Below, piece after piece: positions 24,315-37,139 of a stretch of 64,000 nt of DNA. The stretch covers positions 1,347,001 to 1,411,000 of the forward strand of contig CAMRHE010000196.1 of assembly GCA_947044405.1 (NCBI GenBank). Direction: 5' to 3'. The stretch's first letter is position 1; each line of letters begins with the position of its first letter. Position numbers and translations under genes: made by a program. Source of the stretch: Leptodactylus fallax (lineage: Eukaryota; Chordata; Amphibia; Anura; Leptodactylidae). The notes below the pieces were generated by a model. It was not told where the DNA came from, did not search any database, and was given only the letters and a program-made list of their open reading frames with translations.

Positions 24315-26676
24315 GTCTAAGCAGATGATAATGAAGTTGAAAACAACCAAGTCTAGCACTTTTATTCCACTATCAGCCAGGAATGGGGATTAGATAACTG
24401 TTGCCCAATCCTGCTGATTTTGGCAAGACTGACCACCTAATATATATGGGGTACTCCATCAATGGCAGATGTAGGGGAAGATAAGAATTGGGCAGTCAAA
24501 TTTGATGTTCTTAGTGGCCATTGTCATTCAGTACACATATACTGCTCAGCTGAGCATGCATGTGTAGGGGGAGAATGTGCAAGACAACAGTTGATGGAAC
24601 GTAACGCTATGTTTATGGACTGCATTACAGAATGGTAAGACTCATCTGACACCTACAGATACCTCCCTCTATCCTAGAGGTGTAAGATGCGACTACTAAA
24701 CGGTAATCCTAGTTCTAGTTCCAAGTGCAGAAACCAGGCTGATAATATCTGAAGACAAAGCAGCAAAAACTTCAATAGATGAGAAAAAAAAAAAGGGCAC
24801 GGGTTTACACAAAGCTGAAAGACGGGAGCAAGAATCTACGTGTTAAACAGCATTCAGCCTGACTTAAAACATTAAGATCAACTAGATTGCACGAATGGAG
24901 GAAATGTATTTGCATCTCTGCTCCTGGATAGCTTGATAAATAACTAAATGAAAATGTGATACAGTTGGCTTCACACGGCAGTAATGATTTAGTACAAGGA
25001 CCTGAATGAGAAACAAGGCTGTAACAATCTCACGGACCTAGAAAACAAGATGGAATTTGCACTGTGTTTTGCTAAAACAAGACGAAAAAAAAGAAGAAGA
25101 AAATATATGCAAGATCCAGAATAGATTAAAACATGGGGCGTATATTGACCAAGCTATGGGGGATATTGATTGCCGGGCTACTGAAAATAAAACTAAATAA
25201 CATAGAAGTAGAATTAAACTGTATGAGACATTTGCTGCCTCATTTTACAATCTCATCATCTCCTAATGACCACGTTAACATTAGAACCTGCCGAGAATGC
25301 AGAGAATACAAATCTTTTAATCCCCCGGTTAGAGCGCGCGCTCTAATGTGGTGACATCCTAAAATAAGTGACGGCACAACTTCACCTCTAGCTGTCGTGA
25401 AAGCGTACACAGACATTTAGTATTATTATCCACATAGAAAGACAAAGAATAAAATTAATATATAAAAATATTCCTATAAGTGTCTATCACTCAGGTTTAG
25501 AAATTATGGTGGGAGGAGAGGGAAGACAGGCCGTTACTTATCTGGTAACTCCCACAAGGCTAAGTTTACACATTTTGTATATTATGTTATATATTATATT
25601 TGTTTATTCTAGAGATATACGCATATCACACATGGAGGTACCTACGACCCTGTTCACATGCCATGGTAAACTTTTGAGCAGGAAAAAAAACAAAAACAAA
25701 AAAAAAAAACAACACAAAACCAAAAAGTCATACAAGTCATGTGACCTGCAGTCTGGAGATGGATAGAGCAGTGATTTTCACAATGACCGCTCTTTCAGCA
25801 GGGGACAGGGAAACCGCCTGATAAGGGCACAGACATTTCTTTCTGATAAAATATATATAAATATAGAGTTTTTTTTTTGTTTTTTATAATCACCTGTACT
25901 AGTCACTTATGCAAAGTTTGTTAAAGCGGCAGTGACTATTATAGTAATAGACCATATTTTGTGCTGAAATGTAGGCAATTGTATGGTACCATGTCATGAT
26001 GTCCATTAAGCAGACTACAGACTGCCATAAAATACACAGTCTGCAGGCTATAGCTAGACGGACATCACAAAAGTCAAGAAATATAACAATAGGGAAATTA
26101 ATAATTTGCCCCAATATTAATGTACAATGAATGCCTCATATATTGAAGCGTAGAGGACATGCCTTGTAAATTTGCAATATGACCATACCTCAGAATATTA
26201 ATATTTGTTGCATTTACTGTGGACTAAACTAAAATATATGAGCTCCAAAGACCTAAAAAGCACTCACACACAAAAAAAGCAAATAAAGGCTCTCTTTTCC
26301 TTCAATTAAGACGCATACTGGAAAAAGTCCCTATTTTTTACAGGCATTTACAGACAGTTGGCAACCCTGAAGTAAAGGCTTGCCACAGGAAGTAGCTTCC
26401 ATCCTGGAAACATAACAGGAAGTGGAATTCCAGCACAACCACATTCACCATAAATTCAGAAGATCAGTAAAACTGCAAAAGAAGCCTCCAGTGACTACTT
26501 ATCTCTCCTAGGGTCACCCTCCCCACTTATAGAACGTATTACATAAGTACTTTATCTCTCCCTTGTAAATTTAGAAAGCTAATACACTCGTACCATTACC
26601 ATCTTCCTTTAGGTCTCGGCCTTGTACAGTGCAGGACCTTGTGGACCAGTCTGATCTCAGGTACCACACTAGCACT
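24315..26676. other. Non-coding stretch, partly unique-looking
   Basis: Positions 24316-24600 are repeat-like. Positions 25080-25480 look like single-copy sequence and include an 18-bp CG-rich palindrome at 25329-25346. No splice-bounded frame is recognised. Confidence 0.4.
25329..25346. repeat. Perfect 18-bp palindrome with (CG)4 core
   Basis: The 18 bases ttagagcgcgcgctctaa equal their own reverse complement. They sit in otherwise AT-rich, unique-looking intron sequence. A CpG block like this usually decays when methylated, so its survival is notable. Confidence 0.9.
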
Positions 26677-26903
26677 AGCTATATGGAGCTATACTACTAA
26701 AACTATACTATATGGAGCTATACTACTAACTATACTATATAGAGCTATACTACTAACTCTATACTATATGGAGCTATACTACTAACTATACTATATAGAG
26801 CTATACTACTAACTGTATACTATATAGAGCTATGCTACTAAATCTATACTATATGGAGCTATACTATTAAAACTATACTATATAGAGGTTATACTAATAA
26901 AAG
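26677..26903. repeat. Minisatellite, eight units of 27-29 bp
   Basis: The unit 'actatatggagctatact' plus 'actaaaactat' repeats about eight times. Units of 29 and 27 bp alternate in the first part, giving a 56-bp higher-order step. Confidence 0.9.
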
Positions 26904-26970
26904 GAGTGTGAAGCTTTAGCAGTGTCACCTTACTAAATTGACAGTCTCTTGGACTTCATAGGTATATATA

Positions 26971-27310
26971 TTTTTTTTTTTTTTTTTTTTTTTTTTACAC
27001 GAAGCTTCACCAACCCAGGGTGCGGCAAAAAGTACATACAGACATGGTAGAAAGATAGAACAGTATGGGGGGGGGGGGGTAAACGTACAGAGGTGGTATT
27101 TTATAAAAGAGGAGAGAGGAGAAGAAGAAGAGGAAAACAGAAAAAGGAGAAGAAAGATGAGAAAAAGTCAGACAGAATGAAACAAAGAGGGGAAAAAGAA
27201 GGGGTGATACTTGCCCAATAAAGGAGAGGGGAGGGGAGGGCAGATTGATGGAGGAGAGGCGATAAGGGTGGGTAAAGGGAAGGGGAGGGAATACAATGGC
27301 CAGAGGACAC
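26971..27310 (-). mobile_element. Probable LINE (L1/Tx1-like) 3' end, antisense, with poly(A) tail
   Basis: On the minus strand a long pyrimidine-rich tract (27100-27300) leads to a C13 run (G on the plus strand, 27067-27079). It then passes through 'ggttggtgaagcttcgtgta' and ends in 26 A (T on the plus strand, 26971-26996). A polypyrimidine 3' UTR followed by a poly(A) tail is typical of L1-type retrotransposons. No coding part is identified, so the family is uncertain. Confidence 0.5.
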
Positions 27311-29044
27311 GTAGGATAGTTATAGTTTTTACAAGTATATTTTGAATTCCATTTGTGCCAATTTTTGCCATATGCTGGCACGTGGCTATGAACTGGCATT
27401 GATTAGTAATATAATTTACACTAATAGCTGCCATAAAGTATAATAAACCTCTGCCCCCTCCTGCTAAACCCCACCAACTTTGTCATCGTTTTTAAAAGAG
27501 AAGCATAAAAAGGCAAAAACTTATTCACAAATCTTTTGCCTCAAATGTGCGGCAAATTTGTGACTTGGTATGCCAGGAGACTGATGCAAGCCTCTTGATA
27601 AATTCCTATCTTAGGCTATGTTGAGATCTGAATCAGAGGTTCTGTTTGGAGCTTCCATCACCGATTCCATCAAAAATCACAGATGAAAAAGTCCTGCGTG
27701 CGGTACAGCAAAATGACATGACAGAAAGCCTATGAATCCCATTATAGTCGATGGAGTGCACCGGGATCCATTTGTGTTTGTCATATGATGGATCTGTCCC
27801 CATCAAGATTTTTTGTCAAGACGGAATCTAGGGTTTGTTATGATATACTGGTAATACTGTATATACAATACATATACATAGTATAGCGATACATATAAAG
27901 TCATAATAAATATAGCATAGGGGCCATAGATATATCACAGGCAGAGGTCTGGATGACTCCTGGTCCCCAGAACCTGTGGTCTAAAGAAAGTCATCTACTG
28001 TTCCATGCTATGAATAGCACTACAAAAAGGGAGAGAAAATAAAGCAGCAGTCGGAGCTAATGGGACTCGATGTCATTTACTGCAGCTTTCAAGGGTCCAC
28101 TGTGAATTTATCCTCACTGGCCAAGCCAATGATTTCTCCGTGTACAGCTCAATACAAAGCGGCTGCTTTAACTTTCCAAAAAGATCAATTTGGAAGTGGA
28201 ATAATGTGCAGATGCTGAACTGTCAGACGGCGGAGCAGTAAAGGCGTCACAAAGCGGTGATTCTCCAAGCACTGTGGATTGTAAAGAATACGAAGAGCTG
28301 CAGCTCAAGACAGGCTGCAAGGTACCAGGGCCACCGCAAGACGTATCACCCTCAAAACCTATCGCGTTGTATAAATTCAGCCTGCCACGGGCACAGGAGA
28401 TAATTCAACCCGACCGATGAACGCTGGTTTGTAGCAATAACCTTAGCCAGTGCAGAAGGAAACGATCAATCCCGTACAGAGGCTAAAAAGCGATCGGATA
28501 TACTGGATAACATAAAGTATACACCTTCGTGCTGGTTATACTATGATTTTTAGCTTTACTTTTACAGCAAATTATAGTAAGGATTTCCTTAAATGTTATG
28601 CATAACATTATGTCGGCATGGCAACGGCGAGCGCAAATTAAGAGGATTCAATTTTAGAACATTTAGCTGCCCAGTATTTTTCAGCGCACATCTGATGAGC
28701 AGGCATTAAACATCGCTCATGTCAAAGGCAATTTACAAAAACACAAACATCCCCAAGACTTCAAGCAGTTCACATTAAGTGGAGCAAATTATTGCAAATG
28801 TTACCTTATAAAAATTGTATATTTCTCATTTATGGCTTTTTAAAGTCAGGTTATATCTTGTCAATTCCATCCTACAAATAAGCAAGATATTTATTATGAA
28901 GAAATAAAAATAAAATGCTAATGTGGAACATAACAGTATTCGGGTGAATCGCGCACACTCTTTGCCACCCTTGAAGGGATTTTCCAACAAATGACAGACA
29001 GAGGTAAAAAAGAAAGGTCAGCGCCATACAGAGTCAGTCACCAT
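27311..29044. other. Non-coding stretch with candidate conserved element(s)
   Basis: Positions 28035-28350 and about 28600-28830 are free of recognisable repeats, higher in complexity, and contain several intact CpGs. These are the best candidates here for conserved non-coding (enhancer-like) DNA. There is no open frame with splice sites. The call is by texture only. Confidence 0.35.
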
Positions 29045-29387
29045 TAAAGGGACTGCCCAGGATTTTTTTTTTCCCATTTGTGAGCCATCTATAAATATCT
29101 GACTGGTGGTGGGCTGACAGTCAGCCCCTGCACGGATCAGCTGTACAGGGGTGTGTCTAGTCCCTGTTCTTTAAAGCTCTGTATAGTGGTCTGGCCTGGC
29201 CACTATACTGTGTAAGGAGCCATCTATTTCGGGTTCAGTGCACTGTATAGTACAGGGACTAGAAGTGTTCCTGAACAGCTGATCCATGCAGGAGCCAGCT
29301 CTCAGCCCCCCACCAGATATTTATGACCTATCCCAAGTATAGGCTGTGAATTAAAAAAAAAAAAAAAAACCTGGACAACCCCTTTAG
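29045..29387. repeat. Inverted-repeat MITE-like element
   Basis: It begins 'ttaaagggactgcccagg' and ends 'cctggacaaccccttta'. The mirrored pairs include 'ataaatatctgactggtgg' with 'ccaccagatatttatgacc', and 'cacggatcagctgtacagg' with 'ctgaacagctgatcc'. Confidence 0.75.
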
Positions 29388-29389
29388 GC

Positions 29390-29566
29390 TGAGGCCCCAG
29401 CTTTTTTTGTTGCAGATTTTGCTTTTTTTGAGCCAAAGCCAGGAATGGATTGTTTAGAAAGGTAGAAGTATAAGTCCTTCCTATATATTTCCCATTTGTA
29501 GCCATTCTTGGCTTTGGGTCAAAAAACCACAACAAAATCTGCAACCAAAAAAGCTGTGTGCGGGAG
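29390..29566. repeat. Foldback MITE (gcagattttg family), copy 1
   Basis: The left arm has 'gctttttttgttgcagattt' and 'agccaaagccaggaatgg'. The right arm is its inverse: 'gccattcttggctttgggtc' and 'aaaatctgcaaccaaaaaag'. It abuts the previous MITE. Confidence 0.75.
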
Positions 29567-30237
29567 AGGTGATAAGTGCTTGGTTAGCAGGGGTTCATTT
29601 TCTGGGATCCACAGTGATCACAAGAATGTGTTTCTTGTGCCCCCATATGAAAGAAATGGCAGTGGACATACTCAATTGAGAATAGTCAGGTACTTTATAT
29701 AATGAATGTACTTGGTGTGGTAGTTTAGCCTCATTTGAGTGGGTCTGAGCTGCAAACAGGCCACATGGCCTGTAAAAATGGAAGCAGAGCTCACTCTAGC
29801 GACACTGTGAACAAATGGGGATTCTAAACCTCCATTAAATAAGAAAACAGAGACCAAACTACCATGGTATATCAGACATGTTTAATAAAACCAGTGATTT
29901 CCAGTTAGATCTGCCACGGAAATGCAGAGAATACAATAAGGTATGCCATAAATCTGCTATTGCTTATAGCGTACGGTATTTGCTTTTGGTAAACTATATG
30001 TTACTCTTTCTTAAAGAGTTAAGATTTTATAAAAACCAATTTATTTATCTTGAAAAAAAACAAAAAAAAAAAAAGTTTATACTGAACTGAGGAGTCGCTG
30101 CTCATAGAATAAAAATAACCAATCACTTTTTTTTGCTAATTTGGAGTGATGCCCCTTTTTTTTTTTCTCTATTGCTGGAGGATTGAATTGTAGCTGGGTC
30201 CTGGGTCCTGATTTTTGTCACTGTGCTGCTTTGGAAG

Positions 30238-30885
30238 TTTTATTAAAGTTTTTCAAATATATAAAAACAACAAAGGATGGAACAAAATGGAAAACAGGAA
30301 GCAGTGTAGCACCATATTGCAAGGCTAGCCAGGGCCACAGGCCCAGAAAACAGGACAGTCATGAAGGTGCATTTCAGGCTCTCGCAATAACACAATAAAC
30401 AAAAGAGAGAAAGGGCTGGAGCCTAGAAAGAGGGCTTCTCGGGAACAACTACTCCCATGGGAGCAGATAAGAGTAGGACCAGGGAACAGGAAGACACAAA
30501 GACGAGGGGGACAACAGAGAAGAGAAATGGAGGGAGAAAATGAGGGACAACAGACCTAAATGTAGTAGCAGAAACGCATCCCAAGCTATCAGGAGCTCAA
30601 GAAAAAGAGTTAGCAAAATCAGTCGACTCCTAAACCACCACCCACGGCGCCAGAGTGCATCAGACCTGGAGGAGTCTGCATATGCCATATGTGGAGGAAC
30701 TCCTGGAGCCACTCCTGCAAAGAGGGGGTGGCGGCACTGTGCCAGTGCCTAAGGATGACTGCCCTGGCAGCCGCAAGGAAGTGTCGCAGGAGGTCAACCT
30801 TAACTGCTTTGTATTTACCTGGTATAAGGGAAAGGAGGGCCAACTGGGGGGAGGGCGCGTGCTTTGGACTTTTTATCATCATCAT
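30238..30885 (-). mobile_element. L1/Tx1-like LINE, 5'-truncated 3' end with ORF2 C-terminus
   Basis: The minus-strand frame contains KAVKVDLLRHFLAAARAVI followed by LRHWHSAATPSLQEWLQE and FLHIWHM. This fits the C-terminal end of L1/Tx1 ORF2, where an LL.AAR.AI.RHW.S...PTL.EW pattern precedes the stop. The frame then shifts near 30690, with DALWRRGWWFRSR in the adjacent frame. A purine/pyrimidine-biased 3' UTR follows, and the element ends in 'gaaaaactttaataaaac' near 30240, a polyadenylation-like end. The reverse transcriptase and endonuclease domains are missing. Confidence 0.6.
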
Positions 30886-32151
30886 AAATATATACCAGTT
30901 GATCCATGAAACTCACCAAGGAAGGTTAATTTGCACCATTTCCAGAGTAAAAATGGCTAAGTTTTAAGCAGTCAATGGGAAAACTGGACACACAAATACA
31001 CTACACAAGCAGAGTATAATAGTTACTGTATAAAAAAAATATATAATTTTTTTAAATTATATTTTATCTAATAATTTTATTATTTATTAGATACACATTC
31101 CAATATAGGGTATATTTTTGTTAGTCACTTTTTTTTTAATTAATAAAAAAAAAAAAAGAATTTTACTACCATGACCTAAAACATTCAACTTCATGAGGGC
31201 GTAGGCACCTACATAACATGGAGACTATTACACCAGATAATCAATAGTCCAATTTAGACAAAGCCTTCTCCAGCCACTACTTAGCAAATCTGAACCTGCA
31301 TCCCTGCCAATTTCTGCAACATTTCCAACACATAAAAATGCTCTTGTCTCATTCAAGGTTGAATAGCAACGAAAAAGTTTTTGCACAGGCAAGCATTTTC
31401 TTTTTGTCGTAGATTCTGGCTGAGGACACAGTTACGGCAGGAAATAAAAATTACACTGCTCAGGAAGGAAGCTAATGAGCTCCCCTCCTCCAAGTGCCAT
31501 TAGACGACTTCCTGAATACATGAGAAGCATAGCAGTACAAAAGATAGGCAAACACAGGCCATGTACATTTCAGCACATTGCGTGTTCACAGGCACATATG
31601 CCAACCTTCCAAACCAGGCGCCTTGTAAACGTAGGCAATAGCCTACCCATCAGAGCCATGTAACAAATAGAACACAAGATACACCCATGCTATATACACT
31701 GGGGTGACATGTGAATTGCGCTGCATATTGTCAATTTGGAGTGACATATGTTTGCCATTATGCAGGCTGGAAATAAAATGATGACCTTGATATAGAATTC
31801 CTTGAGCTACATTGCATGGCTCAGATGCTGCCTTCACTGATACTCTTGAAGGTTACGTCTTACTGCAGTAGAGGATAACATAATGTATGTGTTCAATACA
31901 ACGCTAAGGCAGAGCGGGCCATTTCTAGATCAGAAAGACATTTTTGGATGCTTTAGCAATTGCTGAAATATAATCAGAAAAATAAAAAAAAATAATAAAT
32001 ACATTGACTATAGAAAACATGCAAAAATGTAAATATATAATGCACACACACAACGTAAAATAAGATAGGTAAACATCTTAAATTTTTTTTTTAAAATGTA
32101 GTATTCGGGCTGCCAGATACTGCCAAATTTATGGCAATGTGATTGATCATT

Positions 32152-32183
<32 letters not shown>

Positions 32184-33589
32184 ACACACCAAGATTAAAA
32201 ATTATTAGTAAATACAAGCACATAATAAAATGGATTCTGTACAGGCCTATGTTAGATAAATACAGTAAAACTAAAACTGATGGTTTAAAAGAAGGTCTAC
32301 ACTTTCAGAGTAAATTCCACAATATTTCAAGATTTTTTTTGTGTAGAAAGTCACATAAAAATGATACTTTTATAACAAATCTGGTACAAATAAGATATCA
32401 TCAGCTTCCAATGGACCAGAGAAGCAGAGAACCAGTGCTAGTGTGAACCTAGTGTAACACTAGACCCAAGACCCAAGCCTCAAAGTTCACAATTCTGGAA
32501 GACTATGGAAGTCTTGGTCTACTCTGTGCTGGAGTGTGATAAACTTATTAAGTAGGTATAGCTCTGGCCCTAGTATCCTAGCATATAACTAGTGTACAGT
32601 TTGGTTATATTTTACACTAGTTTCGGGGATACCCAACAGCCTCCAGAAAAATGTGGTGAACAGTGCAAAAAAGTTCCTAGTTTTTGGACCAAACAATTTC
32701 AACTTTTTTACACCAGTAGAGGGTTTCATAATATAGCCCCTTAGAGCTTCCACGTTTTGGCTCTGAACTGATCTGATGCTGCGTCTCACCAGTCTTCTAG
32801 TATATGGACAGGGTTTCTGTTGCCTGATCCTAAACATGAGGACCTTGAATTTTGTTGTTGTAGACATTCTCCAGGTGGGTTGGGTATGACAAACAGGGCT
32901 AGTAGTACATACCTCTCAGTCTTCAATGAGTGGAGATTACAAGTATCCTAAGCACAAGAGGGAAAAGGTCAAGCTGTCCTAAGTCAACAAGAATGGAAAT
33001 GTGTGTCAAAGGGCTTCTTAAGATTCCTGAAGGATTGCAACATACATCATTATGACTTGTTAGCTTCTGGCAAATATTTACTGCAGATACAATGTGGTCT
33101 CTCTGTAGGAAACCAGTGTTTACAAGGTCTACACATCAGAATATACTAGCTTAAAAAAACACACAAAACCAACTTAGTGCTATTTATTAGCCAAAGCAAG
33201 TGTGTCCATTTCCCCAAGGGTTTGAGCATCAAGGTGGGCGATAAGAACATACTTGCATGGTTAACTGTAACAAAGTTTATCAATAGTATACAATACAGAC
33301 CCCTGTGTGCAGAAACCCCAAAGAGAGATGCCATGAAAACCGTTTCAATATAAATGTATGAATACCTATTATACACAAACACCATATTAACCTTTTCCAT
33401 ACAGCATTGCAGGCACTGCACTCAACACAAAGTGAGAAGCTAAAGAAGACCTCCACTCCCAAGTGAAGTCAACAGGAGTTGAAGTAGGTCACAACCCTTG
33501 TGTTATAGGTAATGGTGAAGTTTCAGTGCTCAGACCTGGCAATTAATACACCAGAAGACAGAAATCTGTGCAGGTTTACTTTAAATTCC
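30886..33589. other. Non-coding stretch, AT-rich
   Basis: It includes an extended AT-rich block at 31020-31150 and an A30 run at 32153-32182, possibly a retroelement tail. No exon, RNA gene or full element is recognised. Confidence 0.45.
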
Positions 33590-33901
33590 TTAAAAGAGGT
33601 TATCAAGCTAGATATGATACAAAAAAAAAACCCCTCATTATCCAGTGTCCCATAGGTATTAAAAATGGAAAATGTATTACCCTCCTTAGGACAATAAGTG
33701 AATGGGACCTGATCTGCAGTACCTGGTGTGGCCACTACACAGAGAACAGCGCTGTCTGCATCCTACTCCATTCTCTGTGCATCAGCACCTGAGAACAATT
33801 GATTGTGGGAGTGTAAGGTGTTGGACCCCCACCAATTTGGTATGGGTGACTATCCATAGGTCTAGATCATCAATATTTTCAGCCCCGAAAACCCTTTAAG
33901 T
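33590..33901. repeat. MITE-like element, same family as 23947-24314
   Basis: It ends 'cagccccgaaaaccctttaa', preceded by 'gatcatcaatattttcagc'. The middle matches the other copy: 'ggccactacacagagaac' and 'cctactccattctctgtgc'. Confidence 0.6.
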
Positions 33902-33939
33902 AACTAAGCAAGCTGCCTCCCAAAAAACATGCTGATGCT

Positions 33940-34130
33940 AGATTCACATGGGGACCTGAAAGATGGAGACTGTGTCCACTTAAAAAGCGGTTACACACGG
34001 AAGCCTGCGGACCCCATAGACTATAATGAGGTCTGCTGGGTTTCCGCCCTTGCAGGACTTTTCTCTCCACCGGTTAGAAGCGGATTCTGAGGCAGAGACT
34101 CCAACACAAGTGTGAATCCAGCCTTATAAA
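33940..34130. repeat. Dispersed repeat related to 7530-7795
   Basis: The phrases 'gggtttccgcccttgcagg', 'ttttctctccaccgg' and 'gcggattctgaggcagag' are shared in order with the 7530-7795 segment. Confidence 0.45.
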
Positions 34131-35437
34131 AACAGAGTAGACTTAGGTGATGTCTTAGGTGTCCAAAAAATGCTGATGCACATCCATGGACTAAAGTGGA
34201 AAGCAAGAGGTTGCTTCAGTCTGTGTATGTATATATGTGTATCATGTAGGGGGAGGGGAAAGAAGCAGCCTGGACCAATAATGAGACAAGAGGCGTGTCA
34301 CAGACTAACAAACTCCCTGCAGGCACTATAGATAAACTGTAATCACAGATCAGAACTCTGGGCTAATAGAGCAGAGCTAAAAGCAGCCAAGCAGCAAGAT
34401 CTAAGGAAAACAAATGGCAGGTAATCACCCATTGCAGGTACTGACTTGCATATAAATTTTTGAAGCCGACTGGACAGTCCCTTTAACATCATAAAAAATC
34501 ATCTTCATAAAGATTATAAACTTGCCATACACAATGCACACAAATCTACAAAATGCCAAATTATAATCTAATCCTTTTCTGCACTGTTCAGAAGGATCTA
34601 AAAATGGGATTCTCAGATTTGGATTTTTCTTGCTTTTTTGGTTTAGTACATGTAATGTGCCTTGTAATCCCGTATGGGTCGGTTTGATAATCCATAGTCA
34701 TAATGTTCCCGCTTGTTTGTTTACAGAAATAAATGAAGATGGCGATGTGCAAACAAAGAAAACAACCAAAACCTCTTCACGAAGTTCATAAAGACTGATT
34801 CCTATTGTTTATCCACCACATCACATCCGCCATATAGAGCTAATTCTAAACCTCAAATAGAACATTTAAGCAAACAAGCACTTACAAATAGAACCAATAC
34901 TGCGGCGGTATTTGCCTAAATGAATTGGTGTAGGAAGCCGTAAAATGCCTAATAAACATTTGTATTAACTTTTTTAATCTAGTTAAATGGAATAGCACCT
35001 TTAAGAGAAAAGCGGGTCAGACATTCAATTAAAAAAGTATGTATTGATTTCATTTCACTACATTAGAAAGCGGAGACGGCAAACTCCTCTCAGCATGTAA
35101 GCTCTCAAACACATACATCTGAATCTGTAGATCTAAAGTCTTCGGAAGCAAAGCTAGAAAAAAAAAAAAAAAAAAACACACCACAAAGTAAAGAAAAAAA
35201 AAGTGATATTAAAGATGAACGTTGCATTGAAAGTGCTGGTGTAGATTAGTATAAAGTAGTGGTATTATTAGGAACACTCCCTTTAGCTTTCTATAGTTTC
35301 CCTGTACGTCTGTCTACAATGTGACCATGCAATCTGTGTCCTATTCATCGTTATTTCCGTATGTAAGTTATTATAGGGAACCCTGTCAATCACTGAGTAA
35401 ACCCACCCACTGGACTCCCAAATCAAAAATGAGCAGA
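34131..35437. other. Non-coding stretch, nothing recognised
   Basis: Mostly AT-rich. An A-rich run lies near 35157-35178. No gene is seen. Confidence 0.45.
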
Positions 35438-35905
35438 AATTTAAAGAGGACCATTCACCACCACCACCTCTTTGCATCATTCAATAGACGCTGCTTAATG
35501 CAGTTCTCTAGCCGTAGCATTCCCAAGCAATCAGTGCAGTTCGTTTGAGCACCCAATATGCTAATTAAGCTGTCTAGTGTCAGGTGGGCGGTACCTGTTC
35601 TTGCCCGGGACCTCCCATCTGATAGTAGAGAACCTACTTTGCATGTTCCAACAGTTCCAAAATCAGTGGAGCAGCAACTATGGGCAGATGCAAAGAGTTG
35701 GGAGTTGGTGAAAAGTCCTCTTTATAGGGATTTCCAAAATTTTTATTTATTTATTTTTTAAACGGTTTCTTCTTAGGATAAGCCATAAATATCTGATTGT
35801 AGGGGGCTGACAGCTGGCCCCTACATGGATCAGCTGCCCAAGGCAGTGTACGTCTCCATACTATACAGTGTATAGATCCAGAAGCAGATATGGTCGGAGT
35901 GTTCC
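35438..35905. repeat. Two adjacent dispersed repeats
   Basis: Positions 35438-35722 ('aaagaggaccattcaccacc' to 'gtgaaaagtcctctttata') form an inverted-ended unit related to 46170-46640. Both share 'acccaatatgctaattaag'/'agcctaattagcatattggg' and 'gcaaagagttgg'. From 35728 a partial MITE follows ('ggataagccataaatatctg', 'catggatcagctgccc'). Confidence 0.6.
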
Positions 35906-36839
35906 TTAAATATGGCATTCAATAATTTGGAGATTCTAACAGACCAGAAAACAGAAATACAATGCAAATTAATCTAGAACTTTACAAGTCCAGAAGCAGA
36001 ATCAGGACATTGTGTTAGTTTCTTCATGAAGGTTCTCTATACCCCTTTAAGTAAGTCCACTGAATAAACCAGAATGCTCAATAATCCAAACCTTATCAGT
36101 TACTGACATTTCAGTATTGAAGAAACGTTAAAGGATTTGCCCAGGTTTAGAAAAACAATGCTACTTTTTTCCCCAGAAACAGATCCATACCTATCCATAG
36201 GAGGTATTTGGAATTTCAGTGAGCTGCAATACCTGATATGACCTGTGAACAGATGTGGCACTGTAGCCATAGAAGTACATACAACAAAATGCAGTAAATA
36301 CCTAAATATATACACAATAATTAAAACACTATAATAGAAAACAATATCCATGACTACATCTTGCAGAGTTTTTGTGCTAATCCAACTTGTACATAAATTC
36401 TCTGCCACCTCTCATTTAACCCATGTTACATTTAATCAACTTACCGGACTAAATCCTTCTATTCAGGACTTTTATACGACTCTAAAAACATTAGTAATCC
36501 TGCGGAGAAGAAGCGGGCTGCAATGGGATTTTAGACGAAAGGCCACATTAAATGAAAATGTCCCCAGTAGTGAGAGTATTTTCCTAGAAATGGTGAGAAT
36601 ACCAAACTGTGCGAGTCACTATAGCAACATAGAGCACTAGTACAAGGCGGCCTTCATACAGACAGGCAGAGCGTCTGCCCGAGGAGCGTGAAGAGTTCAG
36701 CAGACAATGAAAGGAGTATTATACATATATAATGAAGCTGCTCTGATGAACTATTATAGCATAGATAAATACTTATTACAGCCGTATACACTCTGTCTGT
36801 TCTACATGCAAGGGGGTCCAACTTACCACCCAAAAACAG

Positions 36840-37055
36840 TTAAGGCTGAGGTCACACGTTGCGTAAAAGCTGCATTTTTTGTTGCAGATTTTGCCTTTTT
36901 TTTTTTTTTTTTTTAAAACCAGGAGTGGATTCAGCAGAAGGGGAAAGTATAAGAGCTTCCTTTTATATTTCTCCTTCCTTTTGAAGCCACTCTCCTCTTT
37001 GGCCCAAAAATTCCACAGCAAAACATCTACTTTTTCGCAACATTTGACCTTAACC
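36840..37055. repeat. Foldback MITE (gcagattttg family), copy 2
   Basis: It starts 'taaggctgaggtcacacg' and ends 'catttgaccttaacc'. It contains 'tttgttgcagattttgcc' and a mirrored 'cacagcaaaacatctac', and is closely related to 29390-29566. Confidence 0.65.
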
Positions 37056-37139
37056 TAAATTTGACAAAGGACAATGTCTACAAGAGGTACTAAAGTAATG
37101 GAAGGATATATTATATACATATATATTTTATGCATGTTT

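Noticed and set aside
25899..26114. 71-codon minus-strand frame
   Set aside because: No recognisable motif, and it fits chance expectation in AT-rich DNA.
27007..27399. 130-codon minus-strand frame
   Set aside because: It has the Pro/Ser/Leu/Phe composition expected of any polypyrimidine tract; no conserved domain.
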